A program made the position numbers and the translations under genes. From positions 124,001 through 188,000 of the forward strand of contig JACMLU010000010.1 of NCBI GenBank assembly GCA_014379405.1: a stretch of DNA of 64,000 nucleotides. Direction: 5' to 3'. Below the pieces are notes generated by a model. The model saw nothing but the letters and a program-made list of their open reading frames with translations. It was not told where the DNA came from and did no database searches. Below are positions 8,208-17,801 of the stretch, piece after piece. The DNA comes from Flavobacterium sp. (GTDB lineage: Bacteria > Bacteroidota > Bacteroidia > Flavobacteriales > Flavobacteriaceae). Every line of letters begins with the position of its first letter. Positions within the stretch are counted from its first letter, which is position 1.

Positions 8208-9449
8208 TTAGATTGATGAATTATTCTTCATATCCTTAATCAAATTTGTCGTGAAATACAAAATGGCGATACCTCCCAAACCGATGCAAAGCCACATAAA
8301 CCAAGATTGTTGCCAGAAGGATTTATCTTGATTATTTCTTTTTGGGGAAGTGTCGTGTTTGATGTCATACATTTTGACTTCGGGCAAGTTGTTGTTCATA
8401 CTGTCCTTGAAGTTTTCCAAATCATATTCAGGACTATACAGTTTTTGATTTCCAGTTGTGACGGTGTACTTTTCATTGGCTTTCAAATCGGTGATTACAG
8501 CCACTTGATTTTGGAAAAAATGGATTTTAGCTATTGTCAAAGGTTGATTGTCTTTGTTTTCGATTTCGATGAAGCATTCTTTTTCGAATAGTTGCGGAAT
8601 GGAAAAAGTATTCTTTTGGTTTGAACTCATTTCAAAAGCAAAAATCATCTCTGGAAACGGTGCCGATTTTTGATTCATTTGCCTTTTTTTATTGACAAAA
8701 ATTTGAGCATTTCGTTGAAATAAATTAGGACTTGTTATTGTAAAATCAATCTGGTTTACGATTTGTGGGCGGTTGAAATTAATGTAAAATCGGGTGTTTT
8801 TTGGAGATGAAAATTGTGCAATTCGAATGCTTTTGGGAAAGATTTCCTCCATCTTTGGATTGCTAGTTTTGTTGGTAAAAAATCCGATTTTCAAGACATT
8901 TATGGGCAATGTTTTCTTGTCGTTAAATTCTATTTTTAAATAACGATAGGAGGTAAGTGGTAGAGATATTGTTTTGTAAACACTTGTTGCTTCGCTATTT
9001 TCAAGTCCGTTTAGCAACGAATTGTTGACTAATCCAAACCATTCTTTTTGGTTGTTGCTGCCACTAATGCTGTAGGATTTAGTGACGTCGGAATTGGTTA
9101 TGGACAGCACGATTTCGTCAATGGAAGCTTTTGGGTTTTCAAAAACGATAGTCGTCTTGCTTTTTGGAATCGCAATTTTCGAAAGTATTTTGAATTCCGA
9201 AAAACTACTGTAATTTATTTGATTATTTCCCTGAAAGATATAGTATGGAACTTCTATTCCTTTGGCGTCCAATATCCTGAAATCGCCCAATTCTTCTTTG
9301 GATAAGGAGCGGATTTCTGCTGGCAAAATTATTTTATGCAAGCCACTTTCTTTGACGGTTTCGATTTTTGCCGTCGTTTTGTGTTGTGCCAATAAACTGT
9401 TTACGGCAAATAATACTACTAGAAATTTATTCAGTTTCATTGGTTTCAT
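8208..9449 (-). CDS. DUF3999 family membrane-anchored exported protein
   Basis: The product has 413 residues. A signal peptide (about residues 1-21, 'FLVVLFAVNSLLAQ') is followed by about 350 residues of periplasmic beta-rich sequence ('YRYLKIEFNDK' and similar) and a single C-terminal membrane helix (WFMWLCIGLGGIAILYF). The layout and the partner gene fit DUF3999. The ATG at 9449 overlaps the end of the DUF2339 gene by 23 bases; a second ATG at 9440 also overlaps. Translational coupling and a physical partnership with the DUF2339 protein are likely. Function is unknown; an envelope role is inferred. Confidence 0.75.
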   Translation of the reverse strand: MKPMKLNKFLVVLFAVNSLLAQHKTTAKIETVKESGLHKIILPAEIRSLSKEELGDFRILDAKGIEVPYYIFQGNNQINYSSFSEFKILSKIAIPKSKTTIVFENPKASIDEIVLSITNSDVTKSYSISGSNNQKEWFGLVNNSLLNGLENSEATSVYKTISLPLTSYRYLKIEFNDKKTLPINVLKIGFFTNKTSNPKMEEIFPKSIRIAQFSSPKNTRFYINFNRPQIVNQIDFTITSPNLFQRNAQIFVNKKRQMNQKSAPFPEMIFAFEMSSNQKNTFSIPQLFEKECFIEIENKDNQPLTIAKIHFFQNQVAVITDLKANEKYTVTTGNQKLYSPEYDLENFKDSMNNNLPEVKMYDIKHDTSPKRNNQDKSFWQQSWFMWLCIGLGGIAILYFTTNLIKDMKNNSSI

Positions 9450-11943
9450 TGGGTTTGTTGTCGTCTTGTACCAAGACTTTTAGTTTTTGGTAGACAAATG
9501 AAATAATCAGGATTAGAATTCCCAACAAGATAAAAGCTATGATTTTTCCAGTTTCGGAAGCATTGCTGATGTCAAACAAAAATAATTTCAAGATGGTAAT
9601 TCCCAATAAAGATAAGGCTATTATTCGCAGGTTTTTGATGCGTTTCCGGATTCCGATAATCAGGAAAACAAAGGCAAGTATTCCCCAAAGAATTGGATAT
9701 AGTGTTTTTATGATTTGGGTTCTGGTGTCTTGAATCAAGCTGGAAGCAAGTTGTTCGCTGATAAAAGCTGGTTCACTAATTTTGTAAAGATTACTCGATT
9801 GAATGTCTTGTATTGTAACTGGCGAATTTGAAATGACCAATCCGTGGAGCATCAATTCGGTGCTGGCTAAATAAATGATGAAAAAGGCAGCAATCCAAAT
9901 CACAATTTTCTTTTGGAATAGTTCGAAAACCGGATTTTCTTTGTTGATTTGGTATAATCGATAGCCAAAGAACATAGTTATGAAAAGTGAAATATAATGC
10001 AAATAGAATCCAATTCGTTGATAAATCCCAGTGCTAATGTATTGTTCGTGTTCATAAAACGCATATTTCGAGAAGCAAAAAGCAAAGAGTACAATATTGA
10101 TGACGGCTATAATGGAAGCCAATTGGTAACGGACAGTGTTTTTGATTTTGCACAACCTATAAAACAGCAAAGCACTAAAGATTAAATGAAATAAAATAGG
10201 CAATGTAATGGCAGAATTGGCTCCGATAATATGAGAATTGGCTTGGAAACCGATCTCGAACAATCCGACAAAATAACCGATTATTATTCCAATAATACCT
10301 AGAGAATTTCTGTATTTTTTTGGATTGAAAACAAACCCAAATTGTTCTAGCTCTTCGTCCTCTTTTTTCAATACATAGCAAACTGCAAATAATGAAACCA
10401 CAGCAAATATACCCGTTAGACAGATCTTGTTGAATACTATGGTAAAAGTAGAGGTGGATGTATATATTTGGCTCCAATCCATCAGTAAACTTCCAATCAT
10501 CAAGAAGTGGACGATCACCGAGGCCAATCGATAATAAGTTACTTTTGATTTTTGCCCCAGCCACATCAGCATCACGGCTTCTGCCGCCCAAAACAGGGTA
10601 ATGAAATTCCCTTCAAATTGTATTGGGATGGCCAATGTGATAAAGGTAAGGGTCAAGCCAATTAATAAATAAACGGCAGTTTTGTCCAGACCAAATTTTT
10701 TGTACAAAAACCAAGCGTAACCAAAGTTTAGCAAACCTAAAGCGGCCGTGAATAACCCTTTGAGTTCGGGATGATATTGCTCTAAAACAAGCATTCCTGC
10801 TCCATAAAAAAGGAAGGTGTTGCTGGCCAAAATACTTAATTCTATTGGAGAAAAAAGTCCTTTGGTCCTTACATTATTGATGATGTTGATGCCAATAAAA
10901 ACAAGGTAAAACGCAAATCCGAAAACTAGTGCACCAAGATAATGTGGCGTTTTTTCATAGAGATCTTTAAACAACCAAGCTCCAAATAAAATCACGGTAA
11001 AAACGTAGGAAAGTATATTGATGATTTCCCATTTTTTATGGTAAGCCAACGCCAAAATGCCAATGTTTAAAATGAGGATATAAGTTAACAAAACCACATA
11101 ATTTCCTTGACCCGTGCTGACCATAAACGGAACTGCAAATCCGCCAATTAAAGACAGGACTGCAAGTTCTTTTCGGTTGTAGGAAAGTGAAATCAGGCAA
11201 CTAAAAATGGTAATGAGCACCATAATGATGAAAGCCGTCGTTTGTCCGAACAAATGGTAACTGTGGAACGCAATGCCAATCGTGAAATAGAAAACTGAAA
11301 TGGCACCAGCCACGAAAACAGAACTGAATGCGGCATATTTTTGGCGTAATTTATGGGCAATTCCCATTATCAAAGTGCCAGATAGCATACCAATTCCCAC
11401 ACGGGCAGGTTCATTAATCCAATCTTTATCTATGGCATATTTTACAAAATAACTGATTCCCAGAACTAGGATTAAAATTCCAATTTTGTTGATTAGGTTT
11501 TCGCCAATAAATTTTTCTAAATCGGGATTGTTATCACTGAAATTTTCCCAAAAAGTCTTGCTTGGTTCTTCGCGGATGTAAACTTTTGGTTCCGTTATTT
11601 CTTGTTTGTGTTTTGGAGTTGTGGCATTGTCCATCGAAAAGATAATTTTTTCGGTTTTATTCTCCTCAATTTCTTTTTCGATAGGAACGAAAATCAATGG
11701 TTCCGCTTTTTCTATAATCACCGGTGGTTTTAATTCTTCGGTAGCAATTTTTGGTTTTGCTACTTCTGGAACAACTATTGGTCTTTCGGGAAGTTTTTCA
11801 GTTACTTTTAATAGGTCTATTTTTTTATTCAGGTCTTTAAATTCCTCGTCAATTTTGTCTTCAATTCTGTCGAATTTTGAATCAATATTGTTTTTTATGT
11901 AAATTAAAAAGGCAAAAAGTAACACCAACAAGAAAACTTCCAT
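9427..11943 (-). CDS. DUF2339 polytopic membrane protein
   Basis: The product has 838 residues. An N-terminal membrane anchor is followed by a coiled coil ('IDSKFDRIEDKIDEEFKDLN') and a Pro/Lys/Glu-rich linker to about residue 130. The hallmark 'EKFIGENLINKIGILILVLG' segment then leads into more than twenty membrane helices. This is the architecture of DUF2339, which in many Gram-negative bacteria is encoded next to DUF3999, as here. No enzymatic motif is visible. A scaffold or transporter-like envelope role is possible, but nothing in the sequence decides it. The upstream region 11944-12142 is AT-rich with no recognised promoter. Confidence 0.85.
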   Translation of the reverse strand: MEVFLLVLLFAFLIYIKNNIDSKFDRIEDKIDEEFKDLNKKIDLLKVTEKLPERPIVVPEVAKPKIATEELKPPVIIEKAEPLIFVPIEKEIEENKTEKIIFSMDNATTPKHKQEITEPKVYIREEPSKTFWENFSDNNPDLEKFIGENLINKIGILILVLGISYFVKYAIDKDWINEPARVGIGMLSGTLIMGIAHKLRQKYAAFSSVFVAGAISVFYFTIGIAFHSYHLFGQTTAFIIMVLITIFSCLISLSYNRKELAVLSLIGGFAVPFMVSTGQGNYVVLLTYILILNIGILALAYHKKWEIINILSYVFTVILFGAWLFKDLYEKTPHYLGALVFGFAFYLVFIGINIINNVRTKGLFSPIELSILASNTFLFYGAGMLVLEQYHPELKGLFTAALGLLNFGYAWFLYKKFGLDKTAVYLLIGLTLTFITLAIPIQFEGNFITLFWAAEAVMLMWLGQKSKVTYYRLASVIVHFLMIGSLLMDWSQIYTSTSTFTIVFNKICLTGIFAVVSLFAVCYVLKKEDEELEQFGFVFNPKKYRNSLGIIGIIIGYFVGLFEIGFQANSHIIGANSAITLPILFHLIFSALLFYRLCKIKNTVRYQLASIIAVINIVLFAFCFSKYAFYEHEQYISTGIYQRIGFYLHYISLFITMFFGYRLYQINKENPVFELFQKKIVIWIAAFFIIYLASTELMLHGLVISNSPVTIQDIQSSNLYKISEPAFISEQLASSLIQDTRTQIIKTLYPILWGILAFVFLIIGIRKRIKNLRIIALSLLGITILKLFLFDISNASETGKIIAFILLGILILIISFVYQKLKVLVQDDNKPNETNETE

Positions 11944-12142
11944 AGTCTTTATTTTAGAAAATTAGGTTTAGTAAATGTAATGATATTTAGAATTTAATGG
12001 TACTATTTTTCTGATTATGGAATTATATGAAAAGAGAGTAGTCGTCCAATTCAATTGTTTTATAATATTCGAAACTATTTTTCCTCGATTTCAAGCTATT
12101 GATACGTTCAAAATAAAATTATTTCTTATTTGAGAAATAGTT

Positions 12143-12172
12143 TTGCATAAGCCGAAAATAGTTATATATTTG
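12143..12172 (+). promoter_or_regulatory. Promoter of tRNA-Pro
   Basis: TTG at 12143-12145 and TATATTTG at 12165-12172, with 19 bases between them. This matches the Bacteroidota primary-sigma consensus TTG/TAnnTTTG, 10 bases before the tRNA. Confidence 0.75.
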
Positions 12173-12182
12173 CAGCCGCTTT

Positions 12183-12257
12183 CGGGGTGTAGCGTAGCTC
12201 GGTTATCGCGCCTGCTTTGGGAGCAGGAGGCCGCAGGTTCGAATCCTGCCACCCCGA
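12183..12257 (+). tRNA. tRNA-Pro (anticodon TGG)
   Basis: This is a 75-base cloverleaf. The acceptor arm CGGGGTG pairs with CACCCCG, with discriminator A at 12257. The anticodon stem CCTGC/GCAGG encloses the loop TTTGGGA, giving anticodon TGG at 12218-12220. The T arm contains GGTTCGAATCC. The 3' CCA is not encoded and must be added enzymatically. It stands alone with its own promoter and a following hairpin. Confidence 0.97.
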
Positions 12258-12280
12258 CAACTTAGTTGTCAATTCATATC

Positions 12281-12316
12281 AAAAGGCTGTAAATCGTAAG
12301 ATTTACAGCCTTTTTT
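12281..12316 (+). terminator. Terminator after tRNA-Pro
   Basis: A perfect 15-base stem (12281-12295 with the complement starting at 12300) around a GTAA loop is followed by a T run. A smaller hairpin, GACAAC-tta-GTTGTC, lies at 12256-12270. Confidence 0.85.
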
Positions 12317-12344
12317 ATTTTTTGTAATTTAAACTAATTTAGAT

Positions 12345-12470
12345 CAATGGATCAATCCCAAAACTTGCCAAGTTCAAATGGGAATGACCGAACTAAAAAC
12401 TGGAAATGTCTGGAATACTATGCCCGCTCATACTCATAATAACGAATTGTTAGAATTGAAAACTATGTAA
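12345..12470 (+). pseudogene. Remnant of kduI (5-keto-4-deoxyuronate isomerase)
   Basis: One frame from 12351 reads [20 protein letters not shown] followed by WNTMPAHTH, and then degenerates to a TAA at 12468-12470. This is the highly conserved core of KduI ('SCQL.MGMTEL..GSVWNTMP.HTH'), including the metal-binding histidines of the cupin. The N-terminal half and everything after the HTH segment are missing, and there is no usable start. An intact KduI isomerises the unsaturated-uronate product of pectin lyases, so this fragment marks a lost pectin pathway. The match is recalled from the family and was not computed. Confidence 0.75.
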
Positions 12471-12488
12471 CTTCAAAAGCATATTTAA

Positions 12489-12657
12489 GCAATCGCTTTA
12501 AAAACTGTAAAAGTAGTTGATAATCAAGTAGCTAATTATGCCGGTTTTGGTTGGTAAAAAGAAGGAACATTTGCCACCAAAGAAGCTTGGAAATCTTATT
12601 TGAGTCTATTTGCCCAAAAAAACAAGCAATCCACTTATCGTCACTTTAAATAAATAA
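12489..12657 (+). pseudogene. Remnant resembling the C-terminus of a DUF4861 pectin-locus protein
   Basis: The frame from 12489 reads ALKTVKVVDNQVANYAGFGW, then a TAA at 12555-12557, then KEGTFATKEAWKSYLSLFAQ. After a one-base frame change near 12627 it ends NPLIVTLNK-stop. This looks like the tail ('YAGFGW.K.G.F...W..YL..FA....NPL.V.L') of DUF4861 proteins, which occur in pectin utilisation loci. At least two inactivating lesions are present. The family assignment is tentative; the decay itself is plain from the stop and the frame change. Confidence 0.5.
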
Positions 12658-12957
12658 TTTTGGCATATCTGCTAAAAAATAAAGTAAGAACAAAAAAACT
12701 CACTTTTTCTATAACGATTTCGCATAGCGTATGAAATAAATGAAATTATATCATTTTAAAGGTTTTAAGGGGAATTATAGGACTTTTTTACACCTAATTC
12801 TGGACTTTTAAATCAACTAACATATTTAAATTTACCAATAAGAAATTACATAAACTAAAAGACAATTTAATACAAACCTTATTAGTGATGATTATTATTG
12901 CTTTAAGTTTATTTATGATTTACAATAACTAATTACTAACCCAAAAACCAAAAATGA
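12658..12957 (+). other. AT-rich leader upstream of susC
   Basis: There is no gene with a supportable start. A short frame ending at about 12932 would encode a peptide with one hydrophobic helix (TLLVMIIIALSLFMIY), possibly fortuitous. No clear TTG/TAnnTTTG promoter was found; regulation of the SusC/SusD pair is not evident here. Confidence 0.4.
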
Positions 12958-15900
12958 ATGTTAACAAACCAAAAAATTAAAGTAGCAAAATGGTATCTAA
13001 TAGGACTCTTTATCCTAGCAGGTACAATTGCGAATGCACAACAAAGAAAGATTACAGGAAAAATCACGTCAAGTACTGATTCAATGGGTCTTCCTGCGGC
13101 AAATGTTCTAGTAAAAGGAACTACATCTGGATCGTCTTCGGACATTGATGGATCCTACTCTATTCTAGTATCAGACAATAAAACTATTCTAGTATTTAAT
13201 TATGTAGGCTACACAACAAAAGAAATTACTGTAGGTGACAGCAATGTAATCAATGTAGTTTTATCACCAGGTGTTGGCTCTCTGGAGGAAGTAGTAGTAG
13301 TGGGCTACGGAACCCGAAAGAAAAGCGATATGACTGGATCAGTTTCTAGAGTAAAAGCGACAGAATTATCCGCCTATCCTGTATTAAGTTCAGAACAAGC
13401 CTTACAAGGACGTGCTGCAGGTGTTAATGTGCAATCCAACAATGGTGGAGAACCGGGTGCTCCTGTTAAAATTAGAATTCGTGGCGGTAATTCAATCAAC
13501 GCCAGTGGAGATGCTTTAATTGTAGTCGATGGATTTGTAGGCGCATCAATGCCGGCACCTGAGGATGTGGCTTCGATGGATATTTTGAAAGATGCTTCTG
13601 CAACTGCCATATATGGTTCAAGAGGTTCGAATGGGGTTATCTTGGTTACATCAAAAAAAGGAAAATCAGGAAAAACAACTGTTGAGTTCAGCAATTCTAC
13701 TTCAACACAACAAGTAAATAATGAATTGAATATGTTGAATTCAGACCAATTTTATGACTATTACAAAAACATTTTACCCACCTACAAAAGAGGAACTGCA
13801 AACACTGACTGGCAAAACGAAATTTATCGTCCAGGTTTTTTGTCCAATACTCAACTGTCTTTTTCAGGAGGTACAGACGCTATTAAATACTACGTTTCAG
13901 GGAATTATTTTAATCAACAAGGTGTTGTAATTAATTCTGGATTAGAACGATATACAATACTTAGTAATTTAGATGCAAATATTACCAGCAAATTAAAAGT
14001 TGGATTAAATTTTTTCAAAAGTCATATTGAAAATAATGGAATTATAAGTCAAACCAATACAGGCGGATCTGGAGCAGCTGGAGTAGTTTCGTCTGCGTAT
14101 CGTTTTGTTCCTGATTTAGGCATATATAATGCACAGGGTGTTTATACTAGAAATACGGTGGGAGACGTAATTGACAATCCTTATGCAACAGCAATGGAAA
14201 ATATAAATGATAGAATTAATGATGCCAACAGAATAAATTTTTATGCCGCTTACGAAATTGTAAAAGGATTAGAATTTAAAACGACTTTTGGTTTAAGTTC
14301 TGAAAAGAATCAATTCGGAAAGTACCAGCCATCAACTGTATTTGCTGCCGAAGCTCAAAAAGGGATAGCTTCTATTTTTAATTCTTCTGAAACTAGTATT
14401 ATATCCGAAAATTATTTGACCTACAAGACTGACCTTTGGATTGGAAAATTTACGGCTTTAGGAGGTTACTCTTATCAGAAAAACGAATTTGAGAGCTCTA
14501 CTGCAGCAGCTTCTGGATTTGTTACCGATTCGTTTTCTTATCACAATTTAGGTGGAGGATCACTTCCTATCAAGCCTCAATCTAATGCCACAACATCGGA
14601 GTTAGCGTCTCTTTTCGGAAGAATTAATTACGATATCAAAGACAAATATTTGTTCACTTTTACTGGTCGTCGTGATGGATCATCCTCTTTTAGTAAAAAC
14701 TATAAATATGGTTTTTTCCCTTCTGGAGCTATTGGATGGAATGTAAGTAAAGAATCTTTCTTAGAAAACAGCGAAACGATATCTAATTTAAAATTAAGAG
14801 CCAGTTATGGTCTTACCGGTAATCCGAGTATCAGCCCGTATGAAACATTGGCAAAATATTCTGATATTTATGCCAGTAGTGGCGATGTAAGTGTTAATGC
14901 GGTTGTGCCAACCAATTTTGCAAATGATAATCTAAAATGGGAAACCACCTACCAATGGAATTTTGGTTTGGATCTTGGTTTATTTGCAGAAAGAGTCAAT
15001 TTGTCGGTTGATTATTATATGTCAGAAACCAAAGATTTGCTATTCAGTAAACCATTGCCATCGTATATCGGAATTGCAAATCCAGTTCAAACCCAAAATA
15101 TTGGTGAACTTGAAAACAAAGGGCTTGAATTTTCATTAAACACAAAAAATATAATTACGGATTCATTCTCTTGGACAACCGATTTTAATATTGCATTTAA
15201 TAAAAACAAAATTCTAAAATTACCAGATAATAATGCCGATGTTAGATACGGTACCGCTCCAGGAAGTTTCAATCAGCCTGATTCACAAGTATTAAGGGTT
15301 GGCAAACCAGTAGGGTCTTTTTATGGCTATATCTATGATGGCGTAATACAAACTACTAGAACAAATTTAACCTCGTTTACTGGATTTGAAATTGCACCCG
15401 GAGGTGAGAATTTTAGAGATGTTAATGGTGACAATATTTTAAATTCGAGCGACAAAACCATTATTGGGGATCCTAACCCAGATTACATTTTAGGATTCAA
15501 TAATGATTTCAAATACAAGAATTTTGATTTAAACATTTTCTTTCAAGGTTCTGTAGGTGGTGAAATACTAAATTATACCTTATTGGAATTAGGTTCTGGA
15601 ACTGCAAATGCAACTACTGAAGCTTTAAATGCCTGGACAGCGACAAATACAGACACTGATGTTCCTTCGGCTAAAGTAAGAACTAAATTTATCTCTTCCA
15701 GATTTGTTTATGATGCCAGTTATATCCGTTTAAAAAACATTTCTATTGGATATAATGTACCTAAAGATTTTGTAAGCAGATTAGGTTTAAGTAGAGCTAG
15801 ATTTTATGTAAGTGCTCAAAATTTATGGACACTTACCGAATATCCTGGAGCAGATCCCGAGGTGAATTATCTAAATAACAGTAACCAAAACAGCAATCGA

Positions 15901-15972
15901 AATCTGGGTCTAGATTATGGAAGTTATCCTAATGTTGAATCCATAACTTTAGGATTTAATTTAACATTTTAA
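12958..15972 (+). CDS. SusC/RagA-family TonB-linked outer membrane transporter
   Basis: The product has 1004 residues, typical for SusC. It has a signal peptide (cleavage after 'GTIANA', about residue 27) and a carboxypeptidase-regulatory-like domain to about residue 110. The family sequence 'LEEVVVVGYGT' follows, then the plug domain ('ALQGRAAGVNVQSNNGGEP', 'MDILKDASATAIYGSRGSNG'). The 22-strand barrel ends with the aromatic C-terminus 'ITLGFNLTF'. It would import an oligosaccharide, with energy from TonB, under the SusD lid encoded 17 bases downstream. The out-of-frame ATG at 12954 is ignored in favour of 12958. No glycoside hydrolase, lyase, ECF sigma or anti-sigma gene is adjacent, so the substrate cannot be named; the decayed genes upstream hint at pectin-derived sugars. 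Confidence 0.95.
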   Translation: MLTNQKIKVAKWYLIGLFILAGTIANAQQRKITGKITSSTDSMGLPAANVLVKGTTSGSSSDIDGSYSILVSDNKTILVFNYVGYTTKEITVGDSNVINVVLSPGVGSLEEVVVVGYGTRKKSDMTGSVSRVKATELSAYPVLSSEQALQGRAAGVNVQSNNGGEPGAPVKIRIRGGNSINASGDALIVVDGFVGASMPAPEDVASMDILKDASATAIYGSRGSNGVILVTSKKGKSGKTTVEFSNSTSTQQVNNELNMLNSDQFYDYYKNILPTYKRGTANTDWQNEIYRPGFLSNTQLSFSGGTDAIKYYVSGNYFNQQGVVINSGLERYTILSNLDANITSKLKVGLNFFKSHIENNGIISQTNTGGSGAAGVVSSAYRFVPDLGIYNAQGVYTRNTVGDVIDNPYATAMENINDRINDANRINFYAAYEIVKGLEFKTTFGLSSEKNQFGKYQPSTVFAAEAQKGIASIFNSSETSIISENYLTYKTDLWIGKFTALGGYSYQKNEFESSTAAASGFVTDSFSYHNLGGGSLPIKPQSNATTSELASLFGRINYDIKDKYLFTFTGRRDGSSSFSKNYKYGFFPSGAIGWNVSKESFLENSETISNLKLRASYGLTGNPSISPYETLAKYSDIYASSGDVSVNAVVPTNFANDNLKWETTYQWNFGLDLGLFAERVNLSVDYYMSETKDLLFSKPLPSYIGIANPVQTQNIGELENKGLEFSLNTKNIITDSFSWTTDFNIAFNKNKILKLPDNNADVRYGTAPGSFNQPDSQVLRVGKPVGSFYGYIYDGVIQTTRTNLTSFTGFEIAPGGENFRDVNGDNILNSSDKTIIGDPNPDYILGFNNDFKYKNFDLNIFFQGSVGGEILNYTLLELGSGTANATTEALNAWTATNTDTDVPSAKVRTKFISSRFVYDASYIRLKNISIGYNVPKDFVSRLGLSRARFYVSAQNLWTLTEYPGADPEVNYLNNSNQNSNRNLGLDYGSYPNVESITLGFNLTF

Positions 15973-15989
15973 TTTAAAATATACGTAAT

Positions 15990-17501
15990 ATGAAAAAATA
16001 TATAATCTTGCTACTCTTGGGTGTTTTTACTGTAGGCTGCACTGACCTTGAAGAAAAACCAGTTGGTTTAATTGACCCAGCCACTTATTATAATAACACT
16101 AGTGAACTTCAAGCTGCCGTCAATGGAAGCTATGGTTTAATGTCTGCCGAAAAATATTGGGGACGCGCTCTCACTCTCACCGTAATGCTTAGAAGTGATA
16201 TGTGTGACATAGGTAATACAGCAACTAATGTGGAAAGAAGAGAAGTCAATAATTTCTCCGTGAATGACAATAATGCTTTGATCACTCCTCTTTGGCAACA
16301 ATCTTATTCTATTATTGGTGCTGCCAATCAAGCCATTGATGGATCCAAAAAAATCGTGGGCGATCAAGCTAAAATTAATGCGATTGTTGCGGAAGCTTAT
16401 TTTTACAGAGCTTTTGCTTATTACAACTTAGTTCGACTTTTTGGTGCTATTCCATACATTGATTTTGCAGTTAAAGACATCTCAAGTGTATCTACAATTA
16501 GTAAAACAGCTGAAGCAGATGTGTACAAAAAAATCATTGCCGATCTTGAATTTGCTAAATTATGGCTGCCAAATAAACCTGCAATAAAAGCAAAACCTTC
16601 CAAAGGGACTGCGGCAGCTTACTTGTCTTCGTTATATTTAACTTTAGGCAACTATCAAAAAGCTTATGATGAATCAAAATATGTAATTACAAATGAGGCT
16701 CTTTTTGGTTTAGGGCTTGAAACTGATTTTCAAGATTTATTTAATTCTGCCAAAGCACTTTCGCTAAAAGAGCCACTTTTCACTATTGATTATACCAATA
16801 TTGAACTTGGAGATCAAGGAAGAGATTTTCAAGGTTTCCTTACCGGCATTGATCTTGACAAAACGTATGCTTGGGGTGGTGGATTTTCTGTGGCGGTTCC
16901 ATCATTAAAAGTGTATAATAGTTGGGATCAAAGAGATTATAGAAGAGCTGTAAGTTTTGATACCGTGATGAGAATAACAGCAACATCTGCTCCAATTCCT
17001 TATACTGCTTTCACATCGGCAATTGCTCCAAAGAGACCACATATAGCAAAATACCAACGATTTGCTGGTCCTGCAGGTTTAAATGGTAGAACTTCTAGTA
17101 ATAATTATGCCACAATGCGTTATGCCGAGGTTTTGCTTACTGCAGCTGAGGCGCTTAATGAAATTACCCCTGGAACTACAGAAGCGAATGGATACCTAAA
17201 TAGAATTCTAGCAAGAGCCAGAAATAAAGCGGGAAAAATTGTTAGTTTTCCGCCAAATGTAACTCTAGGCTTATCGCAATCTGATTTTAGAAAAGCCGTT
17301 TTAGAACAAAGAAGATTGGAATTAGCATTCGAATTTGTACGATGGTTTGATATAAAAAGGTTGAAAATCGGCATCGAAGTTTTTGGCGCAACAGGCTATG
17401 AACCACAGCCAAAATTTGATCCAGCCAAGCACTATTATTTTCCTTTCCCAGGAATTGAAATTACAAGAAATCCCAACTTGGCACCAAATAATCCGTTTTA
17501 A
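15990..17501 (+). CDS. SusD/RagB-family nutrient-binding outer membrane lipoprotein
   Basis: The product has 503 residues. The signal peptide ends in a lipobox with Cys17 (FTVGC), so the mature protein is a surface lipoprotein. It has the SusD helical-TPR pattern: 'AEAYFYRAFAYYNLVRLFG' near residue 130, 'AAAYLSSLYLTLGNYQKAY', and the C-terminal signature 'YAEVLLTAAEALNE...LEQRRLELAFEFVRWFDIKR' (partly shown). It forms the hinged lid on the SusC channel and captures the ligand. It is co-transcribed with the SusC gene and followed by two hairpins. Confidence 0.95.
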   Translation: MKKYIILLLLGVFTVGCTDLEEKPVGLIDPATYYNNTSELQAAVNGSYGLMSAEKYWGRALTLTVMLRSDMCDIGNTATNVERREVNNFSVNDNNALITPLWQQSYSIIGAANQAIDGSKKIVGDQAKINAIVAEAYFYRAFAYYNLVRLFGAIPYIDFAVKDISSVSTISKTAEADVYKKIIADLEFAKLWLPNKPAIKAKPSKGTAAAYLSSLYLTLGNYQKAYDESKYVITNEALFGLGLETDFQDLFNSAKALSLKEPLFTIDYTNIELGDQGRDFQGFLTGIDLDKTYAWGGGFSVAVPSLKVYNSWDQRDYRRAVSFDTVMRITATSAPIPYTAFTSAIAPKRPHIAKYQRFAGPAGLNGRTSSNNYATMRYAEVLLTAAEALNEITPGTTEANGYLNRILARARNKAGKIVSFPPNVTLGLSQSDFRKAVLEQRRLELAFEFVRWFDIKRLKIGIEVFGATGYEPQPKFDPAKHYYFPFPGIEITRNPNLAPNNPF

Positions 17502-17525
17502 AAAAATTAGTTAGTTAGTTAGTTG

Positions 17526-17570
17526 AAAATTGGGTTTGCACTTTAAGTATGTGTAAACCCAATTTTATTT
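17526..17570 (+). terminator. Terminator after the SusC/SusD pair
   Basis: AAAATTGGGTTT (17526-17537) pairs perfectly with AAACCCAATTTT (17555-17566), followed by ATTTTAAT. A TTAG tandem (TTAGTTAGTTAGTTAG type) lies just upstream at 17508-17524. Confidence 0.7.
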
Positions 17571-17801
17571 TAATACGAGATCAAAGCAAGACAATAATAT
17601 TGGTAGAAATTGCTGTATACCTGCAACAGCGACTACTGTTGCGAGTAAAACAATGGGTGCTGCTACCCCGACCAAAGAAATCCTTTCTGTCTCAACAGAA
17701 GGGTTTTTTTTATTATAGCATAACAAAAAATGATTATTCGATTTCCATAATCCAGCATTTATACCTTATTTTTGTGCTGTTTAAAAAATAAATAATACAC
17801 T
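17571..17801 (+). other. Intergenic region between susD and trxB
   Basis: No supported gene; an 80-codon frame starting at 17549 runs through the hairpins and resembles nothing known. A second terminator-like hairpin lies at 17682-17711 and a TATTTTTG -7-like box for trxB at 17767-17774. Confidence 0.45.
17682..17711 (+). terminator. Second hairpin terminator upstream of trxB
   Basis: CCTTTCTGT and ACAGAAGGG pair with one wobble around a CTCA loop and are followed by eight T residues. It insulates trxB from upstream read-through. Confidence 0.7.

Noticed and set aside
12958..17501. Complete polysaccharide utilisation locus
   Set aside because: No glycoside hydrolase, polysaccharide lyase, sulfatase or dedicated regulator is adjacent; only the transporter pair and decayed fragments are present.
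17549..17791. 80-codon frame between susD and trxB
   Set aside because: It runs through two terminator hairpins and has no similarity to any family I know.
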